Source: Eremophila alpestris peregrina | Lineage: Eukaryota; Chordata; Aves; Passeriformes; Alaudidae | Assembly: GCA_009792885.1 (NCBI GenBank) | Contig: WMCF01000055.1 | Location: 2,804,255 to 2,868,254 of the forward strand | Length of the DNA stretch: 64,000 nt | Direction of reading: 5' to 3' | In this document: positions 12,501-25,088 of the stretch, in pieces | Layout of the letters: the number at the start of each line of letters is the position of its first letter | How positions within the stretch are numbered: position 1 is the stretch's first letter | The notes under the pieces: generated by a model | The model's input: the letters and a program-made list of their open reading frames with translations, nothing else | Databases searched by the model: none | What the model was told of the DNA's origin: nothing | Program-made: the position numbers and the translations under genes

Positions 12501-14110
12501 AGATCAACCAATTTTACATCTTAGAGGCATTCTTTAGTCTCATGGCCTCTCCTTGCTCCCAGCGAGGATGGCTGAATTTACTTCTGCCCCTAAAGGTTGC
12601 TAAATCCCAAAATCATCATGAATCAGGGCTCTTAGACACGGTAGTTCATAGATCAATATATTAACACAGACTAAAATCAATGGTGGTTTGCATTATTATG
12701 CTAAATTTTGAATTGCAGCACTTTAGGACCAGACCCATGGCTCTTCAGCCAGTTTTGGGACTTGTAAGTGCCACTCAATGGATGTGATGGACAGCTGGAG
12801 GTGACAACCTCTTAAATTGTCCTAGCTTGGACTCATAAAGCTTGTCAAAGAGAAATCATTAAAAAGAAATTCCTTGACCTTCCTTATTTCCTAGTCTAGC
12901 TTCCTAGTTCTGCTCCTGGAAAAGAGCAACTTTTATTCATAGGTGATGTCTCCAAACTCTTCGTCTCCCCTTTTCTCCATATTTTCCTCAGTTCAACTGC
13001 AAATAAACAGCCAGTGTTTTTCCCTTGTCCATTGTTCAAACCTTGTCATTTTGCTTAGCTAATCACCCTATCAGTACCTCTCACCTTCTTTATTAAATCA
13101 AAACACCTCTTGATTTGTCATAATCTGAACAACATAAAAATATAAGTGAAAAACCTAGAAGTTTTCAGCTCAACAATTTTTAATATGGCAAAGTTATAAC
13201 AGTGTCACTGATTATGCTAATATTTGCAGTTCAGTTTTGATTCAGAGATATATCCTGTGACTTGGAAAAGCAGACATGGGTTGATAAAAAAGAGCTAAAA
13301 TACATATTTTGCATGAGTGTCTGTTAAATTCTTTCCCTTACAGAAACACTGCAAAATACTATTAATTTTATACATAGAATATCTATTAAAATAATACAAG
13401 GCAACAGGATACCTAAATAGCTACCTTTCCTGTCATATAGTTGCCCAACAGAATGAGCTAATTACTGTTGCCTTTCCTTTGTTTATGGAAAAATATGAGG
13501 TTTGGGTTTTACTGTTTGTTCCTATTTAAATATATTTGTGGAGGACTCAAAGCGTGTAAGGTAGGAAGCAAAGTTGAGTGTGTCCAAGATTGTTCATGCA
13601 TTCAGGGTTCTCCAGGGTGGAACTACAAAATAATTTCCTCCCAGGCTGAGCTGCAGGAATTTAAAAATACTTTTGCTTTCTCTCATAGTTTGAAGGGTTA
13701 GTTGTGTAATTCACAGGTTCTCCTGACAGCTCAGTCTAACAAATTCCTCTTGCTGCTCCATCAGTCTACGACATCAGTGATGCCCTTCATCTATTTTATT
13801 GCTACTCCCTAGTTTTGGTAGCTTTTTTTGCACTGCAGTTGGCTATAGAGTTTCTGTGCCTGTACTACAGCAGGAGCACACAGGAGGAAGTAGCAAAGTC
13901 CCAACTCCTGCAGACTGCAACTTAAAGTTAAAAAACTTTGCATGGAACACAACCTTCCCACGCAGAACAGGCTTTGGTTTCTGACCTGTACAAAGAGTTC
14001 CCAACAGCAAAAACCACATCAGCTGCCTGTTCACATATTTTATGTTGTCACTGGTAATTGCACCATTTTTGAAATCATATTTTGGCCAAGATTGGCTGCA
14101 GTGCCATGCA
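9508..14110. other. Unique AT-rich non-coding DNA, 4.6 kb
   Basis: No gene, RNA gene or recognised repeat. Open frames are 79 codons or less (for example 12425-12664 + and 13468-13701 +) and resemble nothing I know. A short A9-10 run followed by CCCC lies near 11715. Confidence 0.55.
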
Positions 14111-14203
14111 AATCATAGAATGGTAAAGATAAAGTGGTTTCAACCCCCTGCCAATGACAGGGACACCTTCCACTGAAGCAGGTTGTTCACAGCTCCATCT
14201 AAC
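14111..14203 (-). mobile_element. CR1 LINE 3'-end fragment
   Basis: About 93 bp matching the 3' end of avian CR1 read on the minus strand. It begins with AATCATAGAATGG (complement of the CR1 terminal octamer region) and continues through CAACCCCCTGCCAATGACAG, a GGACACCTTCCACT block, and CAGGTTGTTCACAGCTCCATC. Its short length fits strong 5' truncation on insertion. Confidence 0.9.
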
Positions 14204-15690
14204 TAATCATCAAAGACTGTCTACACATACAATTAAATTTGGAGAAAGTCAGTCGCATAAATGTAAAAATATCTGTGTGATCACAACACAACCAGGTTAA
14301 TGGTAAAAATCCAGGTGTTTTACTCCTCTCTTACCTATAAATCATTTTGCATTTGAGGGAATGAAACTGCAGCTGTGTTCTTGAGCCTACCTTTCTACAC
14401 TGAAATCCTTTGGTGGTCTCTCTGATAATTTTTACAGCTCTTCATCTTATTTCAATAAGTCACTTTCATGTTCTTTACTTCCCAGATACTGCTGAACATT
14501 ATCCTCTGGTATTTTTTTGTCTGCTCTGCTTCTCCCTTCAATGATCTACATCATTTTATGGTACCTTGAATGCCTTACCTGAAGGGAAGAAGACACATCC
14601 TTCCCACCTGCTTGTTGCATTGTTTCCAAAACAGACACAGCTTAGATGTTCTCAGTCTAGAGGGAAAGAAAAAAATGGTTTACAAACTTTGTAACATAAG
14701 ATACAGAAAAGAACATATGTCACTGCCTGAGCTGGGCCAAAATGCAAGTGTTGTAGAGCTGCAATTGGGATAAAGGAATTGGAACTAGGAGTGGGAGGAG
14801 GAGTACCATACTTTTAAGACAGAGGAAACATGTCTAACCAGACTCCAGCTTGCAACCTACAAAGAACCAGACAGGATGCCAGAATACAACTTCATTTCAT
14901 ATCAACATGGCAACAGTGATGAAAACACCAATACTGAGACTAAGGATTCTTTTTGAAGCACAGACCTGGCATCGGAAACTTTTTTGTTTGCTGGAAATCT
15001 GTTCAGGCAGTACATAAATCATTCAGACTCCTTTAGCCCTCTTCCATCTCCTGTGACTGCTAGAGAGCAGGAAGTTTCCCAGTGCCACAAGGGCACAGAA
15101 TGCTAAATAATTGCTACCTTGCTTTCATGCTGCAAATATAGCCATACATGTGCAGTTACAGACCAGCTTTGCCTGTTTCATAAGGGGTGGATATGATGAC
15201 CTCGACTCTATTTTGACTCCAATTTCCACAAGCTGCTTGTTAGTCTCTTACCAGTTGCTCAAAATTGCAACCATGTTCTGAATATAAATTACTTCTTCAC
15301 TCTACCATTTTCCTGGTTAAAATGAAGCCACCTGTATCTCCCCACTTTGCCACCATCACCTCATACATACACTTTTCATAAGCAATGTAGGAATCTGTGA
15401 CTGTTCACAGGGGAAAGTCAGGTCAGTTTTGCTAACCTCAGTGCTGCCTTCATTGTCTTGCCTTACCACATCCCCTACTCCTTACAAACAGTACCCAGGA
15501 AACAAAAAGAAACACAAAATATTGTAGGTTTTGAGCACTTGGCGATATGATAAAAATAAAAAAGGCAAGCAAAATGAAGATAAGGAAGAGAATTAAGAAA
15601 AAATTCACAAACACTTAAGGTGTGCACAATGGCATTGCTTGTGTCTTCAATTTTGTGAAGGTAAAAGTCCATGTAATGCTTTTGTAAAGC

Positions 15691-15718
15691 AAAAAAAACA
15701 AAACAAAACAAAAAAAAA
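15691..15718 (+). repeat. A-rich (AAAAC)n-like simple repeat
   Basis: A8 C A4 C A4 C A9: an A-rich stretch with a loose AAAAC period. No LINE or processed transcript is recognisable upstream. Confidence 0.8.
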
Positions 15719-16576
15719 CCACATAAACAAACCTGTTTAGTGAGGGTTTCTTTTTTATATTTGTTTATGACCAGCACATAAATTCAAAATGCTTTTTTAA
15801 ATGTAAGCATAACTTTTAGAGGCAGGTTTTTGTTGTTTTTTTTTTTTTTCCAGTAAGGCTCTTATCAACATAATTTCTCATTTATACTGAAGCATATAAT
15901 AGTAATTTCCAAAGCATAAACAGGCAGCCAGCCACAAATGCAAATGACTGGAAACCATTACCCTTCTTCCCTTAAAAGCCTGAAATGAACAACACAGCAT
16001 GACACAATGGTGTCTGAACCCACTGCTGACAACATCAACTGGAATTTGGGAGAAAGAGAGTGTACTGTACTAGCCATAATTCCACATGAAAAGACACACA
16101 GTTTGCTGCTTGCATAGTCTTCTAGACAGTATGAAAAAAGGTGTTATTTTAGTGAACATCATGAATATGTACCCTTACAAGACTCTACTTGCCTTTCTCC
16201 TATAGGTATATGGGATTTGCTCCCATGGATTAATGCAAGGCTGCCTGAAGAACACTAGATGTAATTACCAACCTGACCTCATCAGAAACTGCATTTCCTT
16301 TCTCCCTCAACTTGTGCCCTCCTAATATTGTTAATTAGATACCTGGCCTCATGCAGCCTTCCTAGTGATGAATGTAACACAGTGCAGCAGCAAAACAGCA
16401 TAAAGAACACATCTACCAGCTCTGTGGGCAAAGCTCCGTGGATTAAAAATGGAAAAAAGGATTCACTGGCTTCAGGAAAGACACTCTTAAAACAGCAATG
16501 TAAACCATGTGTCATGGAAACAAACAAAAAAATAGTCAGAACCAACCCCAATGAAATATCTTCATGCTCTCACATT

Positions 16577-16599
16577 AAAAAAAAAGGGGGGAGGGGGGG
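16577..16599 (+). repeat. Homopurine tract A9-G6-A-G7
   Basis: Nine A, six G, one A, seven G in succession. Two long G runs could form a G-quadruplex only if the runs are subdivided. Such tracts are error-prone in sequencing and replication. Confidence 0.85.
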
Positions 16600-19500
16600 A
16601 AACACCCTCTTATTTACTACTCCTGACACTAAACAGAGCAACTAAACTGTGCAAAAGGACTACAACAGATGAGTTTTTTTAACACTGTCTCCCCAGACTA
16701 AAATTCTCCCCACTGAATGCAGTTCAGAGTGGAAACAGACAAGGAATCCTGTACTGCAACAACTGACAGACATTACTTGTGCCAAAGCCATCACTTGATT
16801 TATACATCCAGTTAGAGGTCTTTTAAGTCTATTCATGCACCAAGATACACTTGGAACCAGCAGGACAGCTGGTAGTAAGCCTTTCTAGATACTGCATTAT
16901 TCTGTTCTCTTTAGGTAACACCTCAATCCCAAATGTCAGCATGAACATCATGATATTGTAACTTAGACAGACCCACTAAGAGAAGCTATCTCTTTGAATG
17001 CCCTCATAATGAGTGACTAACCCCTTGTCACTTGTATTCTTACATCTCATTGAGTTTATTTAATTTCATTTTATGGTGGTGGTGGTTTTTTTCTTTCATT
17101 TTTACTTTTTCCCACTGATTCCACTTCAAAAACACAAAATCTGAAGAGCTCCTATACAACACTGTACTTTCAAGTCAGCCAGATAGATCAATGTAATAAA
17201 CATGGAGCCTCAGATTTTATTATTCAGACATCAAAGTAAATTTGGTCTCAAGCACAGGATGCCAATGAATTAATTCCAGGGTATTAAAAGCTAGATGTAC
17301 ACACACTGAAATATCTGTGTACAAACAGAAAACAGACATGAGTAGATCTGCTTTAAGGTCAGTTTCTCTTCCTTACAATTTCTAATGTTCTTATGGGCCA
17401 TCAGGTCTTAGATTCTAACATTAGAATATTTGAGGTTAAACAAGATTTATCTTTAAAAATGTCTCGTTCTCTCTCTTGCCAGCAGAGGCACATTGTTCCC
17501 TATTCCATGTAAATTTGAATCTGTTTTAGAACATCTGTGATATAAATCATATTTCAGTATTCAGAAGACACTGTTCTTTTACTATTCATTTAATACTCAT
17601 TTTGCTATTCATTTAATATTCGTTCCATTTTCCATATCTAAAGGTACTTCTACTAAGAATGACAGTGCTGGGAAGTTGAACAGAGCTCTTCAAAGTTTTA
17701 TTATATGTACATATTTTTAAGGTCTCTTACAAGACCTACTGAGCTCAATAGGAGCCTTCCCAGCACCTTACCTTAAACGTGAGTAGTCTTTGTAGCAGGA
17801 GGCTCCTGAACTATAGTCTATATTAGCAATGCTGTGCAGTACAATAATCAAATTTTCAATGTAAATTTCCCCCGGAAAAAAGCAATATTCTCTCCATTAA
17901 CTCACAGCAAACAAAGCAAGTCTGATTCATTTTAGCCCTATTTTTAAAGCACTCCTTTAAGTATCCCCCCTCAGGCAACAAAGAATTTGCAAAGAGTTTT
18001 GGTGAAACAGTAAAAAGGTCTCACTTTTACTGTTTCTTCAGTCTTGCTTATTTTTTTCAACTTCACAGCATTTTTAACACACAGAAAAAAGCAGATCAAA
18101 GTGGAATACTTGCTGCTTTCTCCCTATGTTGATTTATGCTAAATATAATATCCAGGATGGGACAAGATAACGGATTCAAGCAAAGAACAGGAGCACAGTG
18201 CCAGTTGTCTGCAGCTGCCTCAGAGAACACAGAGTATTGTGGGAACTAAAGAATGACATTTCTTCCTATTTTACCCTAAATATTTTGTTTGCAATTCAGC
18301 ACAACAATGACACAAGGAATTTGTTTTCAAATTCCTAACATGAAATTATAGCTTTTCAAGGTCATTGTAGCACACTCATATTTCTCTTAGGTTTACACAC
18401 AAGGCATTTATGTGTATTAAAAAAAAGAGTTATTATGATGAATTTAAAAATCACAAAAGTTTCAACACTGGAGAACTGTAAACAAAGGTTACTAATTTTT
18501 TACATCAAGTTTGAGTCACCTATAAATGCCTATTCATGTTTTAAGGGTATATATTTGATAGGTGGAGACAAGATTTTTTTACCTTCTTTTGGAACTTTGG
18601 TCATAGAAATATACTCAGCTTTGGGGAAATCTTCGTTTCCTGCTCATGAATGTCTTAAAAACTGTAATAAGATTTTAATGACTGTAAATAAGAACAGGGA
18701 GACTGTAGTATTTAGTTTTCTTCTTTTTGAGTGGTCTAAACAAGGAAATACATATTCAAAATATTTTCATGTAAGATTAATGAGTCTTTTTTCTACAATA
18801 TACAAAAGAAATTCATGAAATAATGTCACTTCTGTGAAATGCATAAATCCATAACAAGCAATCCTTTTGGAATCTTGCTAAACAAGTCACTCAAAAAGCC
18901 AGGTTAATAAAAATTTAGGCACACTCTGAAAGCAGACCATCATATATGTAGCTATAAAATTTAAATGGCTTCAGAGTTGCCTCAATATGTTTACAGTGGA
19001 CAAATGTGTTGCTTTTTCTCATGAAGACTATTTTTTTTCTATCCTGTTGCCTTTTATTAACATAAATACAAATATTCATCATACACCAATAGCACAATTA
19101 CTTTTGCTTTTGGAGCCTTAATTGTTCCCAAAGTATCTCTAATCATTTTACAAATTACAAATATAAACAAGTTTTTACTCACACATCAGAGCTATTATTT
19201 TCAGAAGCTTAAGACAACATAAGGAAATTAAGATGATGTAGAAATTCTGCAATTCTATAAGCAATTCATGGAAGCCAGAGCTTTATTACAAGCATCAGCA
19301 ATGTGATGACCCAGAAATAGCTGTACACCTTTTTGAGAGTGTAGGGACATGCTAATTGACAGTAGATGGAACAAGTTTATGGGCCCATCAAACCACATAA
19401 AGGAGAGTGTCTAAATTCCAAGCTTCCTTTCTTTTGGATATAATTTTCACAACAGAGAGATGAAATATTCCCAGTTATATAAAGGAAATTATCTTGGCTC

Positions 19501-20621
19501 TCCTACCTTGCACGCAAGATACACTACCTCTTCAAAAATATTTTTTTTGCTTGTTTGTTAGTTGCTTCCTGTGAGAAAGAGAAGGAAGAAATTCAACAAT
19601 TACAATTGTACAGAAACTCCAGAAATTGCTTCTTCCTGTTATGGAGCAAGAAGTTTTATTTGATCATGAAAACTGACTTTTCTTTCCTCTCTTTTTACCT
19701 GATTTTTTCTGATGCTTATTCATCTTGCTTTTATCCTGTTATTCTTCTCTGTCCTTGCTTTTATTCTTGTGCAAACATTAGCCATTTGCAATTACTAAAA
19801 TTATCCATCCAAGTTAAAACATATGCATGCATTTTCTCCTCTGTTTTTTCTGCTTAGAATGTGGACAACCTAAAGCAGTTGAACTAAGACAAATCTTTTA
19901 TCTAATCAAAAACTCACAGCCACAGTATTCTCTCATTACCAGGATTCATTGGTTCTAATTCATCTGTAGGTCTCAAACCCAGAGGCTACAGAATAACAGG
20001 AGTTAAGAGAGTTGCTTAAGGAAAAAAACCTTCTAGGAGTAAGTCTAGTTGTCAATATTGAAGTGATAATCTAATAATCTATGAACCCACAGAGATTCAT
20101 ATTTTCATTCAATTTGGCTAATTTAACCTACATCTGTAAGGATTTGCAAAGACCCTTTTAATGCTATTGATGGTAGAAATCTGACTGAAAGTAAATCAGT
20201 TACATTAGTTTGTGGGAGATTTAGATCATCTCTTTGTCTTCTAAATACTTCATGACAAAAAGCACGCCCTTTGAGGAAGTGACTTCTAGCTCTTTTAAAA
20301 TAAGGTCAAAATGGGTCTTTCTTTAGTGCCTTAGAAAAGAGTCCAACAAAACATTAAAGATAAAGCTTACTTTAAAACATTATTCGAAGATCAGGAAGCT
20401 GAAAAAAGAAATCTGTTGATGGAGCACTAAAAATAATTAAAAATTGCTACTGTCTTAATAGTGCCCTTTAAAGTTCCTCTTAAATATACATTCCAAGCAA
20501 GGAAGAATACAATTTCTACTCACAAAGTTTTGGTTACAGGAGTTTTGTACTTCTTTAGGCACCTTTCTTTCAAACCTATTAAATAAATAAATTATTATAT
20601 TAATTTCTCTTATTTCAGCTT

Positions 20622-21085
20622 TAGAATGGAGTAAAATAGAGTAGAGTAGAATAGAATAAAGCATTTCAGTTGAAATGGACCTGCAAGGACCTGCAAGTCC
20701 AAGTGCCTGAATCAATTCAGGGCTGATCAAGGGTTAAAGCATGCTATTAAGGGCAGTGTACAAATGCCTCTTGAACACAACAGGCTTGGGGCATTGAGCA
20801 CCTACCTAGGGAGCCTGTTCTCATGTCTGACCAGCCTGCTGCTGAAGAAAGACTTCCAAATGTCAGGTGTAACCCTCACCTGGCACAGCTCTGACCTGCT
20901 CCCATGTGTCCATCCCACCACTGGATAACAGGAAAGGAGAGCTCAGCACCTCCCCCTTCATGTTCCCCCCGTCAGGAAGCTGCAGAGAATAATGAGGTCT
21001 CCCTTCGGTGTCCATTAAACCAAACTGGACAAACCCAAAGTCCTCTGCCATTCCTCACTGGACCTTCCTGCCAGCCCTTGAGGGC
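20622..21085 (-). mobile_element. CR1 LINE, CR1-Y/J-like copy with 3' end
   Basis: Reads on the minus strand as the 3' part of a CR1 of the kind ending in TAGAA-type repeats. That tail is visible at 20622-20658 as a decayed (TAGAA/TAGAG)n. Diagnostic blocks follow on the plus strand: TTCAGTTGAAATGGACCTGC, CAAGTCCAAGTGCCTGA, TTCAGGGCTGATCAAGGGTT, a CATGCTATTAAGGGC block, CAGGCTTGGGGCATTGAGCA and AGGAAGCTGCAGAGAATAAT. These correspond to the CR1 3' region and the end of ORF2. The copy is about 460 bp, 5'-truncated, and contains stops. The terminal repeat unit differs from the other CR1 copies here, so it belongs to a different subfamily. Confidence 0.92.
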
Positions 21086-24000
21086 TCCTTTGTACTGACT
21101 GCTGGCCCCAAGATGTCTATCAGGAGATAGGTGAGAATTCTGTTCCTTCCTTCTTGGTTTTCGTCACTTGCAGCCACCAGACACTCCCTTCAATCATCAC
21201 TAAACGGAATGGCTGCCTGCAAAGCCTTAACATCACTGTTATTTTACCCATGTTTGCTCCTCTGGATGCAGACTTGGCAAAAGCTGGCCTGGTCAATCAA
21301 AGAGTTTCAGAATACCTGCCTGCTCGCTCATGTTGCTTTAAATTTTTAAAAACCACCAAGGATTACTTGCCAAAATGGATCCATACAGAGTTACCTGGGA
21401 TTTGCAGTATGTGTGGGCAGTAGTTAAAGGAATGGGGAACTGGAAAAAAAAAATCACAATTGAACTTCTGCTAATATTTTTTCTTGGAAGCAACAGAAAA
21501 CATTGTCTTCTATAAACAGGAGAGAGGGATATGCCAACTGTGAATGCTACAGCCAGCAATAGAAGAAACAGATCTTCTTTCCAAGATCCCATTTTCAAGA
21601 ATGTCAAGCTATATATGAAAAAAGAAGTAGTGATCAATATTTTCAATTAAACATAATTGCAACATTATTTGTTATGTAAACATCCAAACTTTAGGAATTA
21701 ACATCTATCTACACATATATCCTAACTTAATACTAAATGAGGAGGTTTGCTCAATACATAGCATACTGAAATTTCATTCAGTCAGTAACCAGAGTAAGAA
21801 GAGATAATACTTGCAGAATACCAAATGTGAACAGTGAACTCAGCAGGTACACCTCCTAGTCAATGTCAAGGAACAGTAGTGCACATGGGCCCTGTTTACA
21901 AAAATGTTATCTATGTCCCATGTAAGTTAGGCATGAAATCCAGAAACTTTAAATGTTTTGCGACCGCATTTGCCCAGTGAAAGCCAGAGACTAGAAATCT
22001 TCTGATCCCCTCATCTTGCACAGCTGCTGTATTGTCCAGTTCTGAAATCACTGAAAAATACACTAAAGGAAGACTAGGTGGGACACCATATCTTTTAATG
22101 TTATATGGATTTTTTTTTTTAAGTTTTGAAGATCAACCTATGCTTAGCCAGCTATCACAGTGGCTATACATTACACAGGCAAGAGTTAAAAAAGTTGCAA
22201 TCTACAATGCACCAGTGTTCAGGTGCATTTGGTGCATAATCAAGAAAAATGATTTGTCAGATTAGTTGAGAGATGAGACACATCATGGAAATACTGAGTA
22301 GTGTCCACTGCAGATTGCTAGAAAGGCCTGGTATATCATATTGACTAGACTGACTACAAATAAATGTTATCTTCTTTGAGGCCACCTCTATTATCCTCAG
22401 CTCTTCACTAACAATGGTCTTTACATCAGGAGCAGTGCTAAGGAAATGTAAGATTAAATACAGGAGGTACTTTTACAAGCAAGGCAGTCTCATAAATCCA
22501 AATAGTCTCGTTCTGCACCATGGAGACAAACCAGCTTTGGGCTGAAAGTCCAGTTCAAAATCTGTGCATTTTATAACCACGGACACGATTCTGTATTCTT
22601 ATCACTACGCTCATTTCAGGCACAAGCTGACACAAACAGACCCCTTCTGAATGCATTTCCGAGAGTGTCATACTCATTTTGAATCTCTGTAAGTTTGCAG
22701 GCTGGAAGGAATGAAATCTATTTCTCAGATTTAGCAACAGAGAAGAGGAGTGAATAAAAAACAATATATGTATGATATGATGAGCGTGAACAAATGGTCT
22801 CAAGCCATCATTAACATGCTGTTGGGAAACTGTAATTTGGCATTGTCTAATGCCTAGTGGCTGAAGCAGGAACATACTGGTCTAAATGAAATGCAATTTT
22901 TACTTGTAATGAAAATGTGAAAAAACCCCATAATTTTTAATTAAGAAGTCTCTTACTATGAATCATTATGACTGTATTTCAGATCTTTTGGTTGTTTTTG
23001 AACTCCTACTTTTACTAGTTACCTCTTTAGCATGAAGTTACTCTAAAAGTCTAGTTGTTCTCTTTATTTCTCAGTGTAGGTGTGACTGCACTTTGACTTG
23101 CATGCATAACTTGTTTATTATAGCCTTGATTAAATATTTAGTGCTATGGAGAGCTATGGAAATTGTTATGAATTGCTGACAGCAGTGGGTGTTGAGAGTC
23201 ACTTGTCATTTAGAACAGATGCAAAGAACCCTTAAAAGCTCTTTTATGCAACTATGTAGCTGAAGCAAAAACAATTGGACAACTGAGAAAATATACCATT
23301 CTTCCTATCCCCTAACACCATAATTTTGGGAGCTAACCAGGCCCAAGGATGTGAATGGCTTAAATACCATTTGAAGGGAATTGTTAAATTATTTTAGAGG
23401 ACCAAACAGAAGTATAATATCAGCCAAAATGAGACATAGTTAACAAGCTCTAAGCTGTTTCAACAGGTATAGTAGTATGTCTCCAAAATTCTTTAAAAGT
23501 AAGTTCTCATTTCTTAGCTGAATGACAACCACAGGAGACCATAAACAAGGAATATTCTCTAAGACAGGAATAAGAGTGGGAAGTCTTTTACACATGAACT
23601 ATAAGAATTGCTTCCATGACACCGGAGCCTAAATGTTTTGCTATTAACACCAACACACAAAGACCAAGCTTTGGAAAATGCTTCAATAGCTGAGTTACAC
23701 TATTTCTCAGCTATTGTCCTTTTTGAGGAAGAGTCTCCCTGTTTTTCACTGAAAAAAAAATGTTGAACAATTGATTCTGTAAAATGCTACCTACACTTAA
23801 AAATGTAAGCATGCTGTTGTTGCTTACCATGTGTCTGAAAGGAATAATGTTCCACAGACATGGAGTGAACCAGATGGAATGACAAAGGAAATTGGGAGTC
23901 ATTAAATTGCAGAGAGGGGAAAAGTTGTTGTGGAAGAAAATTAAAGAGCTAGAAAGCACATATGCTGCATAGAGCAAAAAAAGAACCCAGGAAAATACTT

Positions 24001-24780
24001 TCGTATCTCTCTGCAAATTATTAAAGGCATAAAGAGTGAAAAATGTTTTGAGATTTCTTTTTTATTTTGTTTGAGGTTTTTTCACTTTGTTTTCTGAAAG
24101 ACAATTTTGCCAAAAGATTTACGAGAGTCAGTATCAGTTCAGATAAAAGTGTCTGAAAAATTCTTCCTGTAAGCCATTTTCTTGTTTCATTATTTCATTC
24201 TCACAGAAAGTGTTGCTTATTTTCTCCTCCTTTGAAGAGCAAAAAGACTATCAACTACCACATTAAAAAAATAAAAAAAAAGGGGAAGTCTTTGAACTAA
24301 ACTTAGCTATGGTATTTCAAGCTATTATTACTAAGTTGCATTCTTTTGTACTATCAAAGGAATGAGTCAGTGTAAACCCAGTATCACTTATTAGTTTTTT
24401 AGATTAGCTGTAAATGTAAAGCTAACATAAGTCAGTGTAAGTTACCCACAGCTATAAAGCTGTGTTGATACAGGCTTGCCCTGCTCTCACCAATTGTTAA
24501 AACTCAGAAATCACTTTCTAAAGCTGGGTGGGTACAGTGTATGGAAGGCAGCATTTGCTCCAAGATCTCTGTTCTAGGACACCTGGACACTTGACACTCA
24601 CAATTCAGGGCTACTGGCACCACTCACAGGGAACAAGGCACTCATCCAAACCAGCAGCTCATCTCCTCCACTCTTCCCAAAGAGGGCTACAGACCATTAT
24701 AACTTAATTTACCTGTGACTCCTTCGTTTTTCTAGACCCTACTGCAAGGCTTTGTCTATGTGTGGATGCATCTGGGTAGG
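21086..24780. other. Unique AT-rich non-coding DNA, 3.7 kb
   Basis: No recognised gene or repeat. Frames up to 106 codons (22555-22875, -; 21338-21646, -; 23711-24016, -) look like chance AT-rich frames rich in F, L and S. Confidence 0.55.
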
Positions 24781-25088
24781 GTTTGCCCTTCCGAACCAGG
24801 GCAATGGAGCTGGGGAAGGGTCTGGACCACAAGTCCTTTGAGGAGCAGCTAAGGGAGCTGGGGGTGTTTAGCCTGGACAAAAGGAGGCTCAGGGGGAACC
24901 TTATCACTGCCTACAGCTCCCTGAAAGGAGGTTGTAGCCAGGTGGGGGTCAGCTTCTTCTTCCAGGTAATAGGTGATAGGTCAGAAGAAATGACCTCAAA
25001 TTATCCCAGGGGAGGTTTAGATTGGATATTAGGGAAGATATCTTCACTGTAAGGGTTATCAAGCATTAGAATAGACTGCCCAGGGTTG
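24781..25088 (+). mobile_element. CR1 LINE fragment truncated at both ends
   Basis: Plus-strand CR1 ORF2 C-terminal region. The frame from about 24798 reads RAMELGKGLDHKSFEEQLRE, then FSLDKRRLRGNLITAYSSLK, then GGCSQVGV, as in the conserved C-terminal part of avian CR1 ORF2. Nucleotide similarity continues through GGGGAGGTTTAGATTGGATA and AATAGACTGCCCAGGG to about 25088, then stops. The final 150-200 bp and the terminal octamers of CR1 are missing. Because CR1 inserts by copying from its 3' end, loss of the 3' end implies a later deletion or rearrangement. Confidence 0.92.

Larger units (their letters stand above)
14204..20621. other. Unique AT-rich non-coding DNA, 6.4 kb
   Basis: No recognised gene. 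It holds an A/C-rich simple repeat (15691-15718), an A9-G6-A-G7 homopurine tract (16577-16599) and a 14-bp exact direct repeat CTATTCATTTAATA at 17582-17595 and 17605-17618. The longest frames are 127 codons (18435-18818, +) and 105 codons (16328-16645, +). Both are rejected as chance frames. Confidence 0.55.

Noticed and set aside
16282..16645. Overlapping frames of 105 (+) and 89 (-) codons
   Set aside because: Open on both strands over the same bases, as in stop-poor chance sequence. The plus frame ends in a homopurine tract.
18435..18818. 127-codon frame on the plus strand
   Set aside because: AT-rich sequence, no recognisable domain, composition of a chance frame; no splice or promoter context.
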